The notes beneath the pieces were generated by a model. It was not told the origin of the DNA, made no database searches, and worked only from the letters and a program-made list of their open reading frames with translations. From RGIG6904 sp024680835 (lineage in GTDB: Bacteria > Bacillota > Clostridia > Lachnospirales > Lachnospiraceae), in contig JAILBP010000171.1 in NCBI GenBank assembly GCA_024680835.1, forward strand, positions 1 through 26,602: 26,602 nt of DNA. The letters run 5' to 3'. Shown here piece after piece: positions 21,275 through 26,602 of the stretch. Numbering within the stretch: the first letter of the stretch is position 1; each line of letters begins with the position of its first letter. The position numbers were made by a program, and so were the translations under genes.

Positions 21275-24130
21275 TCAGTCTCCGAAGGAGTTGCTGCCTG
21301 CACCCGTATATGCCGCCTGACCTGTTATCAGGTTCTCCGGATCCTCCAGCTTAAAGTAATACTTGAAAATGTCTCCGGCAAGATCCGCGGTATTATGCGA
21401 CGTATATCCGTATGCGATACGGACCGCAACTGACATCTGCGGATCATCAAATGGAGCATAACCCACGAAAAGAGCATGGTTCGGTCTTGTCTTAATCTGC
21501 TGGGCCGTACCTGTCTTTCCGGCGACATGTATCTTTGAATCCTCCGTAAAGAAATCCTTAAAGCTTGTCATGGACTCGCAAACACCGAGATTTCCGTCAT
21601 GTATGGCCGCCCAGTCGGAATCCGATATTTCCTTTATCTGCCTCAGCACATTGGGAGTATATTTGTCCACCAGTGTACCGTTGGAATCCGTTATATGATC
21701 GATCAGTGTAAACTTGTACACCGTTCCCTCGTTGGCTACGGCAGTGATATATCTTCCCAGTCCGATGGTGGTGTAGTTGTGGTTGGACTGACCGATGGCC
21801 GCCGTGATAGGATACTCGTCCGCTATCTCCGGCTCGCTCTCATTTATCTCTATGCCTGTCTTTTCATTGAGTCCGAAGAGCGTAGCGTATTTTCTGATCT
21901 TTTCGATACCCACGCTCTCGCTGTAGCTTTCATCACCGTTTGAAAGTCTCCAGCCCACCTCGTAAAAATATACGTTACATGAATCCCTTATGGCATCAGA
22001 CAAAGTCTCTATGCCGTGACTTCCCGGATATTTCCAGCACTTGGGTCCGTCATTTACCTTGCTGAAAACACCGTCACAGCGGATCTCCGTGTCAGTACTG
22101 ATAACTCCCTCCGTAACTCCGGCTGCAGCCGTCACCATCTTAAAGGTAGAGCCCGGCGCCGTCTTTTCCTGAGTCGCATTGTTGTAGAAAGGAGCTGAGA
22201 GATCATTGGTAAGCCTTGCATAATATGCCGCATCCACCGTGTTGGCAAGACGGTTGTTGTCATAGCCCGGATAAGACACGCATGCTAACAGCTCTCCCGT
22301 CTTCACATCCGTGACAACGCAGGATCCGGAGCAGGGATCAAGCGCAAGCTGTGCGGGTGTTATCTCCAGGTTCTTTATCTTATCGAGATAAAAATCATAA
22401 CAGCTCAGTCTGCCGCTCTTAAGCTCGGCTATGGTCTCATCATCGTAATCTATGACTTCCTGTTCGTAGAGCACCATTGCAAGATCCGAGCCCGTCACAA
22501 GATCCTGTTTAATCATGTATTTATATATACGCTTTGCAAAGCCGTTGTCCGTCCGAAGCTGTGCTGTTATGTAAGAGACCAGGACATCATAGATCTCTGC
22601 GGAATCAACGTATTTGCTGTCCATGGGCAGGGTGGTGATATCTATCCATCTATTGTTGATGGCATATTCAAGGTACTGCCTTAATGCTATCTCACCGTTT
22701 TTCCATGAAGTATAAGTCTCATCGGACACATCCACAGCATTGGCGTCAAACACACCGATGCTCTGGAGATAAGTCACCGCATAGAGCTCATATACAGCCA
22801 TGTCCTCATCAAGCTCGGAATAGATATCCGGCGAATCCGCCGTCAGTTCCAGTCTGAGGTTGAAGAGCTCCTGCTCAAGTCTCTCGGAAAAGGCATTGTA
22901 TATCTTCTTTTCATATGTGCCGGCATTTTCACCGGACATGTGATCCAGACTGATGATATTGTTATTTATCAATGCAAAATATACATCATAGATTGGGATC
23001 ATGATATCCGAAGAACTGCTGGATTCATATTCCTTTTCATCCACGATCTTGGAATATACGATACCGGCTATCTCCTGCTCCAGCAGGTCATAGCACGCCT
23101 CCTGAAGTTCTGCGTCTATAGACAGATAAACATTATCTCCCGCAGTGGCCTCCGTGAGTTCCAAAGTCTCGATCTCTTTGCCGAGATTATCCACTATAAC
23201 CCTCTCGGATCCCTTCTGTCCCTTGAGATATGAATCCATATACTGCTCTATGCCGCTCTTGCCCACCACATCCGTCAGGGAATAGGAATCATTTTCCTTG
23301 GACAGGGTCTCATACTCCGTCTCCGAGATCTTTCCTGTATATCCTATGATGGAAGCAAAATATCTTGCATGATCGTAACGCCTTATGGTGTCTTCCACGA
23401 TCTCAACGCCCTGCAGACGGTTTAAGTGCTCACTCACCGCTGCCACCGACTCCTCCGATACATCTGTGGCAATAGTGGTCTCAATGTATTTTTTGTAGCC
23501 GTTCTGACTCATGGCATATCGGATTATGGCTATACGATAGCGGTCTTCTATGGCATATTCCTCGCTGATATCAAACTTAATCCCACACAGATAATCCATA
23601 ACCTGTGTAGCGGTCGCTCTGGCAGTATTATACCCAACCTTTTTGTTGTAACCCATATCGCTATATGAGGAATAACCGTAGATATCCGCCAGAAAACGCT
23701 GCAGCTTTGAGCCCGTGGCATTAAATGAATAGGTTCCGTCAGCATTCAATGAAACCGAAAAACCGTTATCTATCTCGTCCCCGTTTCTGTCCAGGGTGTG
23801 CAAAACATAGAGGATCGTAGAGTTTATGGTCTCGTTTTTCTCATCAGTGGATGAATAGGTTCCGTTATCCTCTATGGTAATGTTGTACGCCAGCTCATTA
23901 TATGCCAGCACCACTCCGTTACGGTCATATATGTTGCCCCTCGTGGACGACAGGCTCTTCTCTTTTATGGTGCGCACCGTGTAGTTTTTCTGGTATTCCT
24001 CACCGGACACGATCTGTAGTCTGAAAAAATGTCCGAAAACTACCCCGAACAGCACCAGATAAACCGCAACCAGAATACCGAGTCTCGTTATGAAAATTTC
24101 CCTGATGCTCTCCAACAGTGATCCAAGCAA
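21275..24130 (-). CDS. mrdA: Penicillin-binding protein 2 (elongasome transpeptidase), large form
   Basis: This class B PBP cross-links new side-wall peptidoglycan with RodA. The 951-residue protein has one N-terminal membrane helix (about 15-37), the pedestal/dimer domain with RGNIYDRNG (64-72), and the transpeptidase motifs STFK (661-664), SCN (717-719) and KTGT (872-875). About 240 residues (355-595), acidic and largely helical in look, separate AELQEACYDLL from the GSCVVTDVKTGELLACVSYP segment, where E. coli PBP2 has only a few residues. Similar large forms occur in Clostridia. It starts 3 nt after mreD. Confidence 0.94.
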   Translation of the reverse strand: MLGSLLESIREIFITRLGILVAVYLVLFGVVFGHFFRLQIVSGEEYQKNYTVRTIKEKSLSSTRGNIYDRNGVVLAYNELAYNITIEDNGTYSSTDEKNETINSTILYVLHTLDRNGDEIDNGFSVSLNADGTYSFNATGSKLQRFLADIYGYSSYSDMGYNKKVGYNTARATATQVMDYLCGIKFDISEEYAIEDRYRIAIIRYAMSQNGYKKYIETTIATDVSEESVAAVSEHLNRLQGVEIVEDTIRRYDHARYFASIIGYTGKISETEYETLSKENDSYSLTDVVGKSGIEQYMDSYLKGQKGSERVIVDNLGKEIETLELTEATAGDNVYLSIDAELQEACYDLLEQEIAGIVYSKIVDEKEYESSSSSDIMIPIYDVYFALINNNIISLDHMSGENAGTYEKKIYNAFSERLEQELFNLRLELTADSPDIYSELDEDMAVYELYAVTYLQSIGVFDANAVDVSDETYTSWKNGEIALRQYLEYAINNRWIDITTLPMDSKYVDSAEIYDVLVSYITAQLRTDNGFAKRIYKYMIKQDLVTGSDLAMVLYEQEVIDYDDETIAELKSGRLSCYDFYLDKIKNLEITPAQLALDPCSGSCVVTDVKTGELLACVSYPGYDNNRLANTVDAAYYARLTNDLSAPFYNNATQEKTAPGSTFKMVTAAAGVTEGVISTDTEIRCDGVFSKVNDGPKCWKYPGSHGIETLSDAIRDSCNVYFYEVGWRLSNGDESYSESVGIEKIRKYATLFGLNEKTGIEINESEPEIADEYPITAAIGQSNHNYTTIGLGRYITAVANEGTVYKFTLIDHITDSNGTLVDKYTPNVLRQIKEISDSDWAAIHDGNLGVCESMTSFKDFFTEDSKIHVAGKTGTAQQIKTRPNHALFVGYAPFDDPQMSVAVRIAYGYTSHNTADLAGDIFKYYFKLEDPENLITGQAAYTGAGSNSFGD

Positions 24131-24133
24131 AAC

Positions 24134-24640
24134 TCACGCACTCCTTTTTTCCAGTCCGTTAAAAAATTCAAATGCCTTCAATATCACAAAGTACAGCCCT
24201 ATCATGAAGATCAGCGTCATGACAAGCTCCGGCACCATGATATTGATGAAATAAAACAAAAAACTCGTCCTGCCCCTGAACAGAAACAGGAAAAAATATA
24301 TCAGTATATTGACACCGAGATCCGAGAAGGCAATGGCCGACATTGGAAGCTTGATGTCCTGCGGATAAAAATACCTGCACAGTTTTCCGTTGGCATATCC
24401 CGCCCACATATAGAATAATGCGTATATACCTAATAATTCCCCGTAAAAGATATCCATCAGAAGCCCGCAGAAAAAGCCTGCCCAAAGCCCTGCTTTCCTG
24501 CCTCTCATGAAGCCCACCGAGCTTGTGAGTATTATGAGCAGATTGGGCGTCACAGGCAGAAACGAAATATCTTTGAGCAATGTTGTCTGCAGCACGAACA
24601 GCAGTATAACACCGCATCCCAAAGCGATATTCCTCAGCAT
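24134..24640 (-). CDS. mreD: Rod-shape protein MreD
   Basis: This integral membrane scaffold links MreC and the PBP2-RodA pair. The 168-residue protein has about five hydrophobic segments. The signature RKAGLWAGFFCGLLMDIFYG (49-68) is characteristic of MreD. Its ATG overlaps the mreC stop by one base (TGATG), so translation is coupled; PBP2 starts 3 nt later. Confidence 0.93.
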   Translation of the reverse strand: MLRNIALGCGVILLFVLQTTLLKDISFLPVTPNLLIILTSSVGFMRGRKAGLWAGFFCGLLMDIFYGELLGIYALFYMWAGYANGKLCRYFYPQDIKLPMSAIAFSDLGVNILIYFFLFLFRGRTSFLFYFINIMVPELVMTLIFMIGLYFVILKAFEFFNGLEKRSA

Positions 24641-25497
24641 CAGTATGTCTCCTTCATGTCAGTGATGACATAAACATATTTGAGATGTTCAAAATCCACC
24701 GCCGGCTTTAAATGTCCCGACTTAGTGAGTTTATTGGAATTGGTATGTATCTCCGTGATATATCCTATCAGGATACCCGGATTGTACTCCGAACTGATAT
24801 AGCTTGTCACCAGCTGGTCTCCCACCATCACCACTCCCGCTGTGTCATTAAGCCCGGAGAACACGATGGTGCCATCGGAATCCATGGATTCCAGTGATCC
24901 GTTTACTATGCAGTTGTTGGCGCTGGAGAGCACCATGGCAGAAACACCGGTGGTGTCGTCGATGACTGAGGTCACCTTTGCAAAATTCGGACCCGTCTCG
25001 GTGATAATGCCCACCAACCCGTTATCCGCAATGACATTCATCCCCACGGACAATCCGTCTTTCTCACCGCGGTTTATCAGAAAAGAATCAAACCAGTTGC
25101 CGGAATCCTTGCCCACTATGGACGCCGCTACCTTATTATACTCTGCGTAAGTATTGTCCAAAGCCAGCAGCGATCTCAGCTCGTTGACATCATACTGCGC
25201 GATCTTCAGATCGTTTACCTCTTTTTTGAGTTCGTTTATCTCTTCCTTCAGAGCGATATTCTCGTCATAGACCTCGGACATCCCCGCATATTTTTCCAAG
25301 CGCTCGTATATCCTGTTGCCCACTTTTCCTATGCCTGTCTGCATAGGCGTGAATATATAGCCCGCCGCCACCTTCACCGGTCCCGCATCAATATCAAAAG
25401 CATAACTCAAAAAGATAAAGAGTATGCATATCACAGACATGACCAGCAATATTAACTTTGACGGTATGGATATTTTTTTCCTGTTGTTGCGTCTCAT
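24640..25497 (-). CDS. mreC: Rod-shape protein MreC
   Basis: This single-pass membrane protein activates PBP2 in the elongasome. The 285-residue protein has a basic cytoplasmic start, a membrane helix (about 14-33), a coiled coil (about 78-112) and the two-barrel extracytoplasmic domain, with markers VGKDSGNWFDSFLINRG and GLVGIITETGPNFAKV. It lies 21 nt after mreB. Length is typical. Confidence 0.94.
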   Translation of the reverse strand: MRRNNRKKISIPSKLILLVMSVICILFIFLSYAFDIDAGPVKVAAGYIFTPMQTGIGKVGNRIYERLEKYAGMSEVYDENIALKEEINELKKEVNDLKIAQYDVNELRSLLALDNTYAEYNKVAASIVGKDSGNWFDSFLINRGEKDGLSVGMNVIADNGLVGIITETGPNFAKVTSVIDDTTGVSAMVLSSANNCIVNGSLESMDSDGTIVFSGLNDTAGVVMVGDQLVTSYISSEYNPGILIGYITEIHTNSNKLTKSGHLKPAVDFEHLKYVYVITDMKETY

Positions 25498-25518
25498 ATA
25501 CGTTCTTATAAAAGTATG

Positions 25519-26532
25519 TTAAAAAAACTTTTTCTTCATAGTGTAGGGTATCCTGCTGTATTTATTGTCGGATACGATCTTGATCAAACCTCTGGCAGCA
25601 GACTCCTCCGGGTTTTCGCTCAGATTCACCTTTATGCCCGAGACCTCTGAGAAGAGTTTGTCCAGCTCCTTTATGCGCGAGGCTCCTCCGGTCAGATATA
25701 TGCCCGAATTCACTATATCCCTGGCAAGCTCCGGATTGATCCTCTCCAACAGCATCTTCAGCGTCTGGCACATCTCGTCCAGATCCTGCTTGATAGCCTC
25801 ATAAACAGTAGCCGCCTTGATCTCCATCTCAATTGGAAGTCCGTTTACCACATCCTGTCCCACTATGGTCACGGATTCCTTGGCTCCCGGGTATGCATTC
25901 CCCAATGTTTCCTTGAGAAAACATGCTGTTTTCTTGCCGATCAGAAGACTGTACTCCCTTCTGATATAGCTGATGATGGATTCATCCAGCCTGTTGCCGC
26001 CGAAGTGCTTGAGCTCCGACACCACCATGCCGCCCAGCGATATCACCGCCATCTCAGTGGTATCAGCGCCTATGTCTATCACCAGATTTCCCTCCGGACG
26101 GTTGACATCTATGCCCAGCCCCACAGCCGTGGCAATGGATTTGTCGCAGACCAGCACGCTCTTCGCCCTGGCTCTGCCCTTGTATAAGAGATCAAAAAAA
26201 GATTTTCTCTCAACCTCGGTGATATTGGCTGGAACTGCTACCACAAACTCCGCGCCCTTGACACGTCCTCTCGTCTTGGCATCCAGAAACTCCGCCAGCA
26301 TAGTCTGCTCATAGGCGTATTCGCTGATGACACCGCCCTTTACCGGAAAAGACACCTTTATATTGTCCGGCGCCTTCTCATACATCTCATAGGCGCTGTC
26401 GCCGTATGCATATAACTGATTTTCGTCCAATATGGCAACTATGTTTTTTTCATTGAGGATCCTGCCGTTGTATTTGCAGAAAACCTTGAGATTATAGCTG
26501 CCTAAATCTATACCGTAAACATTGGATGACAT
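25519..26532 (-). CDS. mreB: MreB-family actin homologue, divergent
   Basis: It would form filaments that steer RodA-PBP2 along the side wall. The 337-residue protein is co-linear with MreB: IDLG start (8-11), IDIGADTTEMAVISLGG (152-168) and LTGGAS (280-285). Three nucleotide-site loops differ from canonical MreB: GTAN is GSYN (11-14), the second phosphate loop IGGGT is IGADT (154-158), and the TGGGA adenosine loop is TGGAS. The IEEP segment with the catalytic Glu reads VCDKS (128-132). The tail ends in KKKFF. GAGGG precedes the start. It heads mreBCD-PBP2-rodA. It could be a specialised paralogue, with a canonical copy elsewhere. Confidence 0.88.
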   Translation of the reverse strand: MSSNVYGIDLGSYNLKVFCKYNGRILNEKNIVAILDENQLYAYGDSAYEMYEKAPDNIKVSFPVKGGVISEYAYEQTMLAEFLDAKTRGRVKGAEFVVAVPANITEVERKSFFDLLYKGRARAKSVLVCDKSIATAVGLGIDVNRPEGNLVIDIGADTTEMAVISLGGMVVSELKHFGGNRLDESIISYIRREYSLLIGKKTACFLKETLGNAYPGAKESVTIVGQDVVNGLPIEMEIKAATVYEAIKQDLDEMCQTLKMLLERINPELARDIVNSGIYLTGGASRIKELDKLFSEVSGIKVNLSENPEESAARGLIKIVSDNKYSRIPYTMKKKFF

Positions 26533-26564
26533 TTTCTTACCCTCATTTTCAGAATTTCGCAGAG

Positions 26565-26593
26565 ATTATAGCACGGTTTCCATATTTTTACAA
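26565..26593 (-). promoter_or_regulatory. Promoter of the mreB elongasome operon
   Basis: TTGTAA (26588-26593), a 17-base spacer and TATAAT (26565-26570) on the minus strand, 33 bases above the mreB ATG. The window ends 9 bases further up, so the conserved upstream box cannot be looked for here. Confidence 0.8.
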
Positions 26594-26602
26594 CCATATA
26601 TC

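Overview
The window reads as a chromosomal core region of a low-to-mid GC Firmicute, most likely class Clostridia and close to Lachnospiraceae. Supporting signs are strong AGGAGG-type ribosome binding sites, consensus sigma-A promoters, lipobox signal peptides, the ylxM-ffh-rpsP-khpA-rimM-trmD and plsX-acpP-rnc-smc-ftsY gene strings, a very large PBP2, mgsA directly after rodA, and a dispersed GCTCCCC/GGGGAGC hairpin repeat of a type I recall from gut Clostridia. The genus assignment is inference. All 27 genes lie on the minus strand, so the biological order runs from the right end to the left. No tRNA, rRNA, CRISPR array, transposase or prophage gene was seen.

From right to left: (1) The elongasome block mreB-mreC-mreD-PBP2-rodA, followed by mgsA and a lipid-anchored D,D-carboxypeptidase, with tight or overlapping junctions, from one promoter at about 26565-26593. 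(2) A lipoprotein gene ending at a strong terminator, then a YwlG-family gene. (3) secG, alone between its own promoter and terminator. (4) ylxM-ffh-rpsP-khpA-rimM-trmD, covering signal recognition particle and ribosome assembly. (5) rpmF-plsX, then acpP-rnc-smc-ftsY-lacI, covering phospholipid and fatty-acid synthesis, RNA processing, chromosome condensation and the SRP receptor. (6) A sulfate ABC importer operon sbp-cysT-cysW-cysA with its own promoter and a textbook LacI/CcpA-type operator.

The strongest unexplained signal is regulatory. Four separate promoters (secG, ylxM-ffh, rpmF, acpP) carry the same upstream box, GAATAGTAAC on the coding strand, exact in three and degenerate in the fourth. 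It sits at nearly the same distance (37-40 nt) upstream of the -35 hexamer. Two of them share a second block farther upstream. The genes concerned all serve protein export, membrane lipid or ribosome supply. The sbp promoter in the same window lacks the box.

Other points of interest are a 130-bp, nearly fully base-paired palindromic element after cysA; a hairpin repeat between ftsY and smc; two terminators placed immediately before the next gene's ribosome binding site; an MreB with altered nucleotide-binding loops; an MgsA with a rewritten active-site segment; and a permuted order of the conserved smc/ffh superoperon. There is no gene-free stretch longer than 300 bases; the largest gaps (4279-4554, 12684-12953, 11224-11445) hold promoters and are described.
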